Origin: [Clostridium] aerotolerans DSM 5434
Lineage (GTDB): Bacteria; Bacillota; Clostridia; Lachnospirales; Lachnospiraceae
Length of the DNA: 64,000 nucleotides
Assembly (NCBI RefSeq): GCF_000687555.1
Contig: NZ_JHWJ01000006.1
Coordinates: forward strand, 62,001-126,000
Reading direction: 5' to 3'
The position numbers were made by a program, and so were the translations under genes. A model generated the notes under the pieces. The model searched no databases. It had not been told where the DNA came from and saw only the letters and a program-made list of their open reading frames with translations. This document shows, piece after piece, positions 32,611 through 41,200 of this stretch (its first letter is position 1; every line of letters begins with the position of its first letter).

Positions 32611-34344
32611 ATGAAAAATATACTCTTAGGAAATGAAGCGGTTGCAAGAGGTGCTTTTGAGTATGGAGTGACAGTTGCATCTGCCTATCCGGGAACACCC
32701 AGTACGGAAATTACAGAGAATATTAAAAAGTATGAATCCATTAATACAGAATGGTCTCCCAATGAAAAAGTAGCCTTAGAAGTAGGAATCGGCGCTTCCA
32801 TCGCAGGAGCCAGAACCATTGTATCCATGAAACATGTAGGACTGAATGTTGCGGCTGATGCCCTGATGTCCATTTCTTATCCGGGTGTAAATGCAGGTTT
32901 GCTCCTTGCAGTCGCAGATGACCCAAGCCAGCACAGCTCTCAAAATGAGCAGGATACAAGATATTTTGGGATGGCAGCCAAAGTTCCCATTCTGGAGCCT
33001 TCCGACAGCCAGGAATGTAAGGATTTTGTGGGGATCGGGCTGGAAATCAGTGAGACCTTTGACACTCCGGTAATCTTAAGGTTAAATACGAGAATCTCCC
33101 ATTCGCAAAGCATGGTAGAGCTTCTCGATCAAGTACCCTTTCAGTTAAAGGAGTATGATAAGAATCCCAATAAGTACATCGTGGCTCCGGCAGTAGCAAA
33201 AAAGAGAAGAGTGGTAGCAGAGGAGCGGTTAAGAAAGCTGGAGGCATTGGCTGAGACTACAGAGCTTAATACGGTGGAGTATCAGAGCAGGGACATTGGA
33301 ATTATTACAAACGGCATAGCGTATCAATATTCCAAGGAGGTGCTTCCGGAAGCTTCCTATTTAAAGCTGGGCCTTTCCTATCCTCTTCCCAGAAAGAAGA
33401 TCACGGAATTTATAAGGAACTGTAAGACCGTTTATGTCATTGAAGAACTGGAACCCATAATAGAAGAGAAGATTAAATCCTGGGGACTTTCGGTCATTGG
33501 CAAAGATGTGATTCCTGTTATTGGAGAGTTAAATCAGGAAATCGTCCGTGCCGCCGTGCTTAAGGAAAGGATTGATGGAGTGACATCAGAGCTGACTAAG
33601 GATATCCCAGTCAGACCTCCGGTTCTCTGTCCAGGCTGCCACCACAGAGGGGTATTTTATGTCTTAAATAAGCTAAAGCTTCATGTTTCGGGAGATATTG
33701 GCTGTTATACTCTGGCGGCGTTTGCACCTTTAAGTTCTATGGATACGTCCATCTGTATGGGAGCCAGCATTGGAATGGCTTTTGGGTTTGAAAAGGCAAG
33801 AGGGAAAGAGTTCTCAAAAAAGACCGTTGCAGTGATCGGAGATTCCACGTTTGTACATTCCGGCATTACAGGCCTGATTGATGTGGTATATAACCAGGGA
33901 AATACTACGGTCATCATACTTGATAATTCCACCACCGCCATGACCGGGCACCAGGATCATCCGGGAACCGGCTGTACCATTCGGGGGGAGAAAAGTCAGG
34001 CGGTTGATTTTGTAGCTCTGGCAAAGGCCATTGGAATCAAACGGATCCAGACCGTAGACGCCCACGATATCACGGAACTGGAGCGAATCGTCATAGAAGA
34101 GACGCAAGCGGAAGAGCCTTCCGTAATCATAACGAAGCGTCCCTGTGTCCTCCTTAAAAACTCCTCTTTGATTCGTAAGCCTCTGAGCATTAAGGAATGC
34201 AAAGGATGTAAGGCATGCATGAAGATCGGTTGTCCTGCCATCTCTTTTTCCCGTAGCAGGGCAGAGATAAAAAAAGAGCTTTGTGTTGGCTGCGAACTTT
34301 GCACCAGAATCTGCAAATTCGATGCCATTAAAAAAGAGGCGTAA
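32611..34344 (+). CDS. iorA: Indolepyruvate ferredoxin oxidoreductase, alpha subunit
   Basis: The start is ATG 32611 (MKNILLGNEAVARGAFEYGV). The 577-aa protein has the pyruvate-oxidoreductase-type domain first (SAYPGTPSTEI), then the TPP-binding domain (GDIGCYTLAAFAPL, VIGDSTFVHSGI), and two C-terminal 4Fe-4S motifs, CKGCKACMKIGCP and CVGCELCTRIC. With IorB it oxidatively decarboxylates aryl pyruvates to aryl-acetyl-CoA and reduces ferredoxin. Its place inside a KAS/ACP cluster suggests starter-unit supply rather than amino-acid catabolism. Confidence 0.93.
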   Translation: MKNILLGNEAVARGAFEYGVTVASAYPGTPSTEITENIKKYESINTEWSPNEKVALEVGIGASIAGARTIVSMKHVGLNVAADALMSISYPGVNAGLLLAVADDPSQHSSQNEQDTRYFGMAAKVPILEPSDSQECKDFVGIGLEISETFDTPVILRLNTRISHSQSMVELLDQVPFQLKEYDKNPNKYIVAPAVAKKRRVVAEERLRKLEALAETTELNTVEYQSRDIGIITNGIAYQYSKEVLPEASYLKLGLSYPLPRKKITEFIRNCKTVYVIEELEPIIEEKIKSWGLSVIGKDVIPVIGELNQEIVRAAVLKERIDGVTSELTKDIPVRPPVLCPGCHHRGVFYVLNKLKLHVSGDIGCYTLAAFAPLSSMDTSICMGASIGMAFGFEKARGKEFSKKTVAVIGDSTFVHSGITGLIDVVYNQGNTTVIILDNSTTAMTGHQDHPGTGCTIRGEKSQAVDFVALAKAIGIKRIQTVDAHDITELERIVIEETQAEEPSVIITKRPCVLLKNSSLIRKPLSIKECKGCKACMKIGCPAISFSRSRAEIKKELCVGCELCTRICKFDAIKKEA

Positions 34345-34361
34345 GATGAGGGGGATTTGAG

Positions 34362-34964
34362 ATGAATATATTGATTTCAGCGGTCGGGGGTCAGGGAGCT
34401 GTGCTGGCCAGCAGAATTCTTGGCAAGATGGCTCAAAACAGCGGACTGGATGTGAAAGTCTCTGAAGTGCACGGCATGTCTCAAAGAGGCGGAAGTGTAG
34501 TTACATATGTGAGGTTTGGTGAAAAGATTCATTCTCCCATTATAGAGAAAGGAACCGCAGATATCATTCTCGCCTTTGAGATGCTGGAAGGCGCCAGGTA
34601 TGTGGAATGGCTAAAGCCGGGCGGAACCTTAATTACAAGCAGTCAACGGATTGACCCTATGCCTGTAATCACCGGCGCAGCGGAGTATCCGGAAGATTTG
34701 GAGGAGCGGTTTCAGGCCTTGCCAATCCATTATAAGATCATTGATGCCCTAACTTTTGCAAAAGAGGCCGGCAATCAAAAGACTGTTAATGTGGTCCTCA
34801 TCGGGGCATTGGCAGCTATCACTAATATAGAGGAAGAAAAATGGCGTACAGCCATAAAAGAAGCAGTACAGGAAAAATTGGTGGGCATCAATTTAAAAGC
34901 TTTTGAACTTGGATATGAAAACAGTAAATCTATGAAAACGAATAGGAAGAATAATGAGATATAG
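34362..34964 (+). CDS. iorB: Indolepyruvate ferredoxin oxidoreductase, beta subunit
   Basis: The 200-aa protein is the gamma-domain-type subunit: NILISAVGGQGAVLASRILG at the N-terminus, VHGMSQRGGSVVTYVRFG, and ADIILAFEMLEGARY. It binds the CoA-related substrate and completes the IorAB enzyme. It is 17 nt after iorA, and its 3' end overlaps the next gene by 11 bp. Confidence 0.93.
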   Translation: MNILISAVGGQGAVLASRILGKMAQNSGLDVKVSEVHGMSQRGGSVVTYVRFGEKIHSPIIEKGTADIILAFEMLEGARYVEWLKPGGTLITSSQRIDPMPVITGAAEYPEDLEERFQALPIHYKIIDALTFAKEAGNQKTVNVVLIGALAAITNIEEEKWRTAIKEAVQEKLVGINLKAFELGYENSKSMKTNRKNNEI

Positions 34965-35814
34965 AAAGTCAATCGGTTTCTTAACCATATTAATTGTTAT
35001 ACTGGCTGGAATTGCCGCAGCCGCAGGCATTTTCTTACGGGGTGGAGGAAGAGAGATACCCTTACGTTCCATCCATCAAAATCTGGTGATGGCTTATGGA
35101 CAGGGACTTTATAGGAATGAGTCTGTATCCATGGCATTACAGGCAAGAGCCCAGGATGTGATAACCCTGGTCTTAGGAGTTCCCACACTGCTGTGGTCGT
35201 TCCTTCTTGCAGGAAAAGGTTCTCTAAAAGGCAGATTTCTTCTGCTTGGGCTTTTAGGATACCTTCTCTATACGTATACGACGTATTCCTTTGGAGCTAT
35301 GTATAACGGACTTTTTTTAGTCTATGTGGCATTGTTGTCGGCCTGCTTTTTCGCCTTTATACTGACGTTTTTGTCTTTGTGGGAAGAAGATATACAGTCC
35401 AGATTAGACAAAGGATTTCCTGAAAAGTTTGTAGGGATTATCCTCATTATAACTGCGACATTAGCTGGCATGATGTGGTTAAAACGGATTTGCGTTCCCC
35501 TGGTCCATCAGGAAGTTCCAGGAGAACTGGAGCATTACACCACACTGGTGATTCAGGCTTTAGACCTTGCCATCCTCCTTCCCACTGGAATTCTGGCAGG
35601 CATTTTACTTATGAAGAAAAATAAGTTTGGCTACCTCTTAGCACCGGTTATGGTGATCAAGCAGATGGTACTTATCATTGTGATCATTGCCATGTTCATC
35701 AATCAGTCAATCAATGGAGTTGCTACAGATATATCTGAACTGGTTGGTTTTCTGGTGATTGCGGTTATTCTAAGCAGCTGCCTTTACTTATTTCTAAAAA
35801 ATATTAAAGAATGA
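34954..35814 (+). CDS. Polytopic membrane protein of unknown function
   Basis: The 286-aa protein has about seven hydrophobic segments: an N-terminal helix (LTILIVILAGIAAAAGIFL), one near residues 70-85, a cluster at 95-145, one near 165-180, and three in the C-terminal third. I recognise no family. There is no ATPase next to it. Its place between iorB and an ACP gene suggests a role in the pathway, for example moving the glycosylated product or anchoring the enzymes, but nothing in the sequence decides this. Confidence 0.6.
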   Translation: MRYRKSIGFLTILIVILAGIAAAAGIFLRGGGREIPLRSIHQNLVMAYGQGLYRNESVSMALQARAQDVITLVLGVPTLLWSFLLAGKGSLKGRFLLLGLLGYLLYTYTTYSFGAMYNGLFLVYVALLSACFFAFILTFLSLWEEDIQSRLDKGFPEKFVGIILIITATLAGMMWLKRICVPLVHQEVPGELEHYTTLVIQALDLAILLPTGILAGILLMKKNKFGYLLAPVMVIKQMVLIIVIIAMFINQSINGVATDISELVGFLVIAVILSSCLYLFLKNIKE

Positions 35815-35836
35815 GAAAGAACAAAGGAGATATCAT

Positions 35837-36142
35837 ATGAAACTATTAAATGAAGAGACAAAAAAAGAAATTAAAGACATGGTGTACTCATTTTTAGCCG
35901 ATGAGTGTGAGGTTTCCATCAGTGAGCTGAAAGAGGACTTATCTGTCATTGATGATTTAGATGGGGATTCCCTGATGTTTGTAGAGATGATTGAGCAGTT
36001 AAAAAAGAAATACAGTTTAAATATCCAGATGCAGAATATTGGGAAATATCTGCTTAAGAATCCGGCAAACACCATTAAAGAGGTGGTTGAGACAGCCTAT
36101 CTGGTCTATGAAAAGGAAAATGATATCGTAGAGGCATTATAA
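35837..36142 (+). CDS. Acyl carrier protein (second in the locus)
   Basis: The 101-aa protein is an ACP with LDGDSLMFVEMI; Ser45 is the phosphopantetheine site. It has about 20 residues more than a housekeeping ACP, mainly at the C-terminus. AAAGGAGA precedes the ATG. It is followed 2 nt later by a crotonase gene, so it may carry the intermediates of the enoyl-hydratase-like enzymes. Confidence 0.87.
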   Translation: MKLLNEETKKEIKDMVYSFLADECEVSISELKEDLSVIDDLDGDSLMFVEMIEQLKKKYSLNIQMQNIGKYLLKNPANTIKEVVETAYLVYEKENDIVEAL

Positions 36143-36144
36143 TC

Positions 36145-36882
36145 ATGAACAGAGAACCGTCTCCCATGGTGGAATATGATACGGCAGGAGAAAACATCGG
36201 AGTGTTGAGACTTCATAACGGAAGAGATAATCTGGTGGATCATGCTGTTTTTCTGGATCTTACTGAGCTTAAACAGTGGCTGCAGCAATATTCCTTTCAG
36301 GGACTGATTATAACAGGAAACGGAAGGAATTTCAGCAAAGGTGCCAATGTAGAGCGGATCAAAGGGTATAAAGACTGCCCGGAAATACTGGAAGAAGAAC
36401 TGAATGAAGGAAAGAAAATCTTATCCTACATAGAAGAACTGCCTCTTATCACAGTGGCAGCCATTGAAGGAGCCTGTTTTGGAGCTGGTCTTGAAATTGC
36501 CCTTAGCTGCAATTACCGGCTGGCGTCTGAATCCGCCTTATTTTCTTTTCCAGAGGTGACCCTGGGCCTGCTGCCTGGGTTTGGAGGAACCATAAGGCTT
36601 CCGAAGCTAATCGGGCAAAGAGCAGCAAAAAAGCTGATTTTATCCGGAGATATGATTAGCGCTCAGGAGGCGCTGCGCCTGGGGCTTGTGGATGAGACCA
36701 CGGGAAAGAAAGAAGCGTTTTTAAAAGCAGTGGAACTGGTGGAAGGACTTGCAAGACGCTGTTCGGCCAGACAAATGGAATGCTTTGATCACATGATGGA
36801 TCAGCCAGGGTCTGATTACTGGCCCGTGTACGAGAAAGAAAGCAGATATTTCGGCGAGCTCATAAAGGCCATGGATATCTGA
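36145..36882 (+). CDS. Enoyl-CoA hydratase/isomerase family protein
   Basis: The 245-aa crotonase-fold protein has the oxyanion-hole sequence FSKGANVERI and IEGACFGAGLEIALSCNYR, then FPEVTLGLLPGFGGTIRLPK. Both catalytic Glu positions (in GLEIAL and PEVTLG) are kept, so hydration or dehydration of an enoyl thioester is expected. It could replace a FabZ in this locus, where no hotdog dehydratase of the FabZ type was found. The substrate could be ACP- or CoA-bound. Confidence 0.87.
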   Translation: MNREPSPMVEYDTAGENIGVLRLHNGRDNLVDHAVFLDLTELKQWLQQYSFQGLIITGNGRNFSKGANVERIKGYKDCPEILEEELNEGKKILSYIEELPLITVAAIEGACFGAGLEIALSCNYRLASESALFSFPEVTLGLLPGFGGTIRLPKLIGQRAAKKLILSGDMISAQEALRLGLVDETTGKKEAFLKAVELVEGLARRCSARQMECFDHMMDQPGSDYWPVYEKESRYFGELIKAMDI

Positions 36883-36901
36883 CTGGACAGGAGATGATAT
36901 T

Positions 36902-37324
36902 ATTTTAACCAATCAGTGCTGGTTTGAAGTTCAGGGGCATGAGCTGGATTCTTTCAAACATGTAAATAATTCGGTTTATTTAAATTATTTAGAGACTGTG
37001 CGCTGGAATTTCTTTCGGGAGTTTTCCATGATGGAGGACTTAGAACGGGAGAAGCTATATCCGGTTGTCATAGAGGTAAATGTCAAGTATATCAAAGAAT
37101 TACGGCTGTTTGACCGGTTTGTGATAAACAGCCGTTACTGGATAGAAAACAATTATATTGTATCCGACCATAAAGCGGTATGTGAGGGTCAGAAAACCAC
37201 CATGATGAAAGCAAAGGTAAAAATGCTTCTTGTGTCAGAGGATCGGATTGTGTACGATATTCCGCCCCATATCAGAGAGATGTTTTCAGCCAAAGAACCA
37301 GTCATAGCCCACAGGGGGGAATGA
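36902..37324 (+). CDS. Hotdog-fold thioesterase (4HBT-like), start codon unresolved
   Basis: The frame encodes CWFEVQGHELDSFKHVNNS, the 4-hydroxybenzoyl-CoA-thioesterase-like active-site segment (Asp in ELDSF, then HVNN), and continues to a stop at 37324. There is no ATG, GTG or TTG ahead of this segment in the frame. AGGAGATG lies at 36,889-36,896, and its ATG (36,894) runs into TAA after four codons. Either an ATT at 36902 is the start, or one T is missing from the TTTT run and ATG 36894 is the real start. The GTG at 36998 would delete the active site. It would release or proofread acyl thioesters. Confidence 0.62.
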   Translation: MLTNQCWFEVQGHELDSFKHVNNSVYLNYLETVRWNFFREFSMMEDLEREKLYPVVIEVNVKYIKELRLFDRFVINSRYWIENNYIVSDHKAVCEGQKTTMMKAKVKMLLVSEDRIVYDIPPHIREMFSAKEPVIAHRGE

Positions 37325-37328
37325 TTTG

Positions 37329-37946
37329 ATGGATAACCATATGTTAATCTGCCAGATCAGGACCGAAAGGGATCTGGAACCATTTATAAGCGGAGCGATT
37401 GAGACAGGAGAGCATAACATCATTATCCTGCAACTGAAAGAGGACTGTTTCAGTGACCTATCGGGCAGTGATTTTCTAGAGATAAAAAAGGTTCTTTTTA
37501 ATCCTTATATCATTTCTGTTTTAGTCATTGATTGTGAGTTCTCCATGAGTCTTTGCGAAAAGATGTATGTATTTGATCTGTGCTTTCTCTCCGAAGATTG
37601 CGCTATGCGGTATGATCCAAAGCATTTGAGAGGTGTTTATTTTTTACAGCTTCTATTCGCTCCCAAAGCTTCATTCGGAAAAGAAGCCCGGATCATGAAT
37701 TGTGAAGAACTTATCAATCATGGATTTGCCAATGCAATGTTAAGGAACGAAAGCTTCTATAAAGACTTGGAAACAGAAATGGTAAACCTGACTCTGGAGC
37801 GGACGAGAGAGCAGCTTCATGGGATTAAAAGCTGTATGAATGCCTACAAAGACTGCTGTCTGTCAGGAAAAACACTCACCACCGATCCTGAGACCAGTTA
37901 TTTTTGTAAACTGGCACTTATAAAAACTGAGGAAGATACAAAGTGA
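37329..37946 (+). CDS. Degenerate crotonase-like protein
   Basis: The 205-aa product lies between two enoyl-CoA hydratase genes and has weak similarity in layout to the crotonase fold: IIILQLKEDCFSDLSG in the position of the first oxyanion loop, VLVIDCEFSMSLCEKMYVFD where GxxxGxGxELA should be, and a C-terminal helix region ending in KTLTTDPETSYFCKLALIK. The glycine-rich loops and one or both catalytic Glu are absent. It may be a structural partner or a binding protein. The assignment rests mainly on context and a vague pattern. Confidence 0.45.
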   Translation: MDNHMLICQIRTERDLEPFISGAIETGEHNIIILQLKEDCFSDLSGSDFLEIKKVLFNPYIISVLVIDCEFSMSLCEKMYVFDLCFLSEDCAMRYDPKHLRGVYFLQLLFAPKASFGKEARIMNCEELINHGFANAMLRNESFYKDLETEMVNLTLERTREQLHGIKSCMNAYKDCCLSGKTLTTDPETSYFCKLALIKTEEDTK

Positions 37947-38650
37947 TGACACATAAATTTAAGACCATTATTTACGAAGAATCGGAAGGAATTGCATATA
38001 TCTGCATTAATATGCCTCCAGCCAATAAAATGCAATCCCAGTTTCTGTTAGAGATATCAAAGGTCATAGAGGAATATGCCCTGACCACAAGTGCTTCCGG
38101 AATCATTATATATGGAAGCGGAAGGCATTTTAGCTCTGGGGCTGATGTGGGAGAGCTGTTGGATTTTATCAGTTCTCATACATCAGTAGAAGATGGTTTG
38201 GTAACTCATTATCCCGAATGGTATGTGGAGTGTAAAAAAAGCTTTCGAAAGCTGTTTCATATGGAGATTCCCGTGGTAAGTGCCATAGGTGGCTTCTGCA
38301 TTGGATCTGGATTTGAACTGGCCTTATCTTCCCATATAAGAATTTGTGAGTCAGGTGCCAGGCTTGGGCTTCCGGAATCTACCTTCGGGCTCCTGCCCGG
38401 AGTCAATGGAAACCAGAGGCTTTCGGAAGAAGCAGGATTTTTTCATGCCTATGAAATGATTGTAAAGGGAAGTCTCATTGATTCCCAGGAAGCGGACAAG
38501 CTGGGAATGGTCGATCTTCTGGTACCAAGAAAAAGCTCGTTGGATTATGCAAAAAAGCTCATTGCTTTTATCAAGGAACATCGGTGTGATTATAATTTCG
38601 CCAATCGGTTTCGTTTCTTAGATGGGTTTAAAGAATACTATTTTACTTAG
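37946..38650 (+). CDS. Enoyl-CoA hydratase/isomerase family protein
   Basis: The start is ATG 37946, overlapping the previous stop; a GTG at 37943 is possible. The 234-aa protein has HFSSGADVGELLDF for the first oxyanion loop, AIGGFCIGSGFELALSSHIR with the first Glu, and LPESTFGLLPGVNGNQRL with the second. It is distinct from the 36,145 product in the active-site loops (GVNGN for GFGGT). One of the pair may hydrate and the other isomerise or decarboxylate. Confidence 0.85.
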   Translation: MTHKFKTIIYEESEGIAYICINMPPANKMQSQFLLEISKVIEEYALTTSASGIIIYGSGRHFSSGADVGELLDFISSHTSVEDGLVTHYPEWYVECKKSFRKLFHMEIPVVSAIGGFCIGSGFELALSSHIRICESGARLGLPESTFGLLPGVNGNQRLSEEAGFFHAYEMIVKGSLIDSQEADKLGMVDLLVPRKSSLDYAKKLIAFIKEHRCDYNFANRFRFLDGFKEYYFT

Positions 38651-38667
38651 AGAGGAGAGTCCAGCCG

Positions 38668-39780
38668 ATGGCTATCAATGTAAAATTATCTGGCGCAGGT
38701 ACATACCTTCCGGGAAATCCCATTGATTTTGACCAAATCAATGATTATCTGGGAGAATTTAAGGAGGCACCTAAAAAGATTAAGAACTGGGCAGGAAGAG
38801 TGCAGCCTATTATTAAAGAAATGCTTGGGATCAATCACTGCTACTATGCCTTTGACAATGAAACAAGGACATTTACGGACGACAACTTAACAATGTCTGT
38901 CAAAGCGGCTAAAAAGGCCATGGAAGAAGCCGGTGTTTTGGCAAAGGATATTGATCTCTTAATATACGGCGGTGCTTATTCCCATCAGATTCCGCCCATT
39001 ACGACAAGAATACAGGAAGAGCTGGGGATTGATATGTGCGGAGAAATTCACATTCATTCCAACTGTACCTCCATCTACAAAGCGATTAAGCTGGCCCATG
39101 TTATGCTGGCCTCAGGGGAGTATAAGAATGCTCTTGTGATTTCCTCCAGTGTAGCAAGTTCCTGCTTTATCCCGGAATTTTATAATCAGACCCTGATTAC
39201 CAAAGAAGACATCTTCCTGCGCTGGTATCTCTGCGATGGGGCAGGCGCTATGGTATTTACTGCGGCAAAGGATGAAAAGGAAGGGCTTTATCTGGAAGAT
39301 ACCTACTTTGAATCCACGGGAAGCAAAAAGCTGTCAGCCATGGGAAACAGCTATCCCTATCACTGGACCAATCCTAAGGAGGATTACGAGAAGGGCTATC
39401 ACCATATCCGTCAGATTTATCTTAATGAAATGCGGGATTATGCCATGGAAGAGAATGGAAAATCCATCTTCTACAATGCTCTGGTTCGTATGCTAAATGA
39501 AAAGAACATTGATTTAAAAGACTTAAAGCATTTTGTGGTAAATATGCCCTCAAAGTTTGTGAGAGAGCTGATCATCGAAGAATGTCTGGGCCTTGGGATC
39601 CGCAAAGACCAGTTTTACAGTGCCATTGAAGATGTTGGATATGCAGGACCTCCTGCCGCTCTAATATCCATTGACAATTTGTTAAAGGAACACGCCTATG
39701 AGAGCGGGGATCTTATTTTCAGCTTTGTCATGGAGGTAAGCAAATTCATGCAGGCAGGTTTTACACTAAGAAAAATATAA
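38668..39780 (+). CDS. KAS III-like protein lacking the His and Asn of the triad
   Basis: The 370-aa thiolase-fold protein begins VKLSGAGTYLPGNPIDF, as KAS III proteins do. It keeps a nucleophile in HSNCTSIYKAI (Cys133). Where FabH has HQAN this protein has VNMPSKF, and where FabH has the GNTxxA Asn it has GYAGPPAA. Condensation as in FabH is therefore unlikely; an acyltransferase that forms an ester or amide from an acyl-Cys intermediate, or a strict starter carrier, fits better. It is also longer than FabH (about 320). Confidence 0.82.
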   Translation: MAINVKLSGAGTYLPGNPIDFDQINDYLGEFKEAPKKIKNWAGRVQPIIKEMLGINHCYYAFDNETRTFTDDNLTMSVKAAKKAMEEAGVLAKDIDLLIYGGAYSHQIPPITTRIQEELGIDMCGEIHIHSNCTSIYKAIKLAHVMLASGEYKNALVISSSVASSCFIPEFYNQTLITKEDIFLRWYLCDGAGAMVFTAAKDEKEGLYLEDTYFESTGSKKLSAMGNSYPYHWTNPKEDYEKGYHHIRQIYLNEMRDYAMEENGKSIFYNALVRMLNEKNIDLKDLKHFVVNMPSKFVRELIIEECLGLGIRKDQFYSAIEDVGYAGPPAALISIDNLLKEHAYESGDLIFSFVMEVSKFMQAGFTLRKI

Positions 39781-39795
39781 AGTGAGGAACAAGGA

Positions 39796-41193
39796 ATGAA
39801 AATACTATTGGTAAATCCTCCCATTCCCAGAGTTTTCCGTATGTTTGATTTTGCTGATGACGCCGTAAGAAAATCTTTTGGGAGAAGAGTCATGGTGGGA
39901 CCGCCTCTGGCTTTAAATGAGCTGGCAAGTATGGTACCTGACGATGAAGTGGTGATTCTGGATCAAAAAACAGAAGAAGATAATATACCGGGATATGATT
40001 TTACCCAGGCGTATGTGGAAGAATTAAAACGGTTTTCTCCTGATTTCGTGGGAGTTACCTGCATTACTGCCCAGTATAATTCAGTGCTTAAAATCTTAAA
40101 TATCACAAAGGAATATAACAAGAACATTTTAACCATGGTAGGTGGCATACACCCCACCCTCTGCCCTGATTCCTTTGCAGGCTCCAAGGCCGATCTTGTT
40201 ACCGTTGGAATTGGAAAATACAGCTTTAAAAAGATGATAGAGATATTTAAGGCAGATGGCTGGCTGGCCGATTTCAGTCAGATTCCAGGGCTTGGGCTTA
40301 ATAAAGGGACCAGCCTTTTCTATACCCAGTCCATTTGCAGTCTCAGCACCGAGGATATTAAGGAGCAGCATATTTTGGATACGGTTATGCCAAACCGAAA
40401 GCTGACGGATAAATATAATTATACCATTCGGCAGATGGGAAAAAAGATCCACTATATCAGTACCTCCCAGGGCTGCACCCATAAATGTAACTTCTGCAGC
40501 ATCTGGCAGACCACGGGCGGACGATATTTTCATAAAGATGTGGAATGCATTATCCGGGAATTAAAGACAATGGATGAATATCCTATTATCCGTTTCTGCG
40601 ATGCCAATACCTTCGGTGATATTAAAAAAGCCAGACTCTTATTCACAAGAATTATTGAGGAAGGATTAAACAACCATTATTATCTGGCAGATGTGCGGAC
40701 GGATACGGTGATCAAGCATCCGGACCTTATTGAGCTCGCCGTTAAAGCAGGGCTTCGAATTACAATTTGCGGATTAGAGGCCACCAGCAATGAAGAGCTG
40801 GAAGCTTATAATAAACAAAACACCATCGAGAATATTTCCGGTGCCTTAAAGTTCTTAAACAGCCTTGGTATCTTAGTCAATGGCAACTACATAGTAAGAC
40901 CGGAATACGTGGAGTCAGACTTTGACCGGGTGGCACAGTTTGTAAGCGATAATCCCATCTATCATGCCGGATTTACGGTGCTGACTCCATTTCCTGGAAC
41001 AGACCTCTATGAGACCATGAAAAAGGACATCATCAACCATAATCTGGATTACTACAATCTAACCAATGCAGTCGTGGAGACCGTGCTGCCGGAAGCGAAA
41101 TTTTATGAGCAGGTTGGAAAATTATATAAAACCAGCAAAGTTGCGGGAGATGAATATCGTCTGAAATACGGAAGCGACCTGCTGGTAGAATAG
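39796..41193 (+). CDS. B12-binding-domain radical SAM enzyme
   Basis: The 465-aa protein has an N-terminal cobalamin-binding-type domain (MKILLVNPPIPRVF, then VGGIHPTLCPDSF) without the DxHxxG base-off motif, followed by the radical SAM site CTHKCNFC (Cys227, 231, 234). The C-terminal part ends in a YRLKYGS-containing helix. Members of this class methylate unactivated carbons, make or rearrange rings, or act on lipids and polyketides. The precise reaction is open. It sits between the KAS III-like and the hydroxyacyl-CoA dehydrogenase genes. Confidence 0.88.
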   Translation: MKILLVNPPIPRVFRMFDFADDAVRKSFGRRVMVGPPLALNELASMVPDDEVVILDQKTEEDNIPGYDFTQAYVEELKRFSPDFVGVTCITAQYNSVLKILNITKEYNKNILTMVGGIHPTLCPDSFAGSKADLVTVGIGKYSFKKMIEIFKADGWLADFSQIPGLGLNKGTSLFYTQSICSLSTEDIKEQHILDTVMPNRKLTDKYNYTIRQMGKKIHYISTSQGCTHKCNFCSIWQTTGGRYFHKDVECIIRELKTMDEYPIIRFCDANTFGDIKKARLLFTRIIEEGLNNHYYLADVRTDTVIKHPDLIELAVKAGLRITICGLEATSNEELEAYNKQNTIENISGALKFLNSLGILVNGNYIVRPEYVESDFDRVAQFVSDNPIYHAGFTVLTPFPGTDLYETMKKDIINHNLDYYNLTNAVVETVLPEAKFYEQVGKLYKTSKVAGDEYRLKYGSDLLVE

Positions 41194-41200
41194 GATAAGA

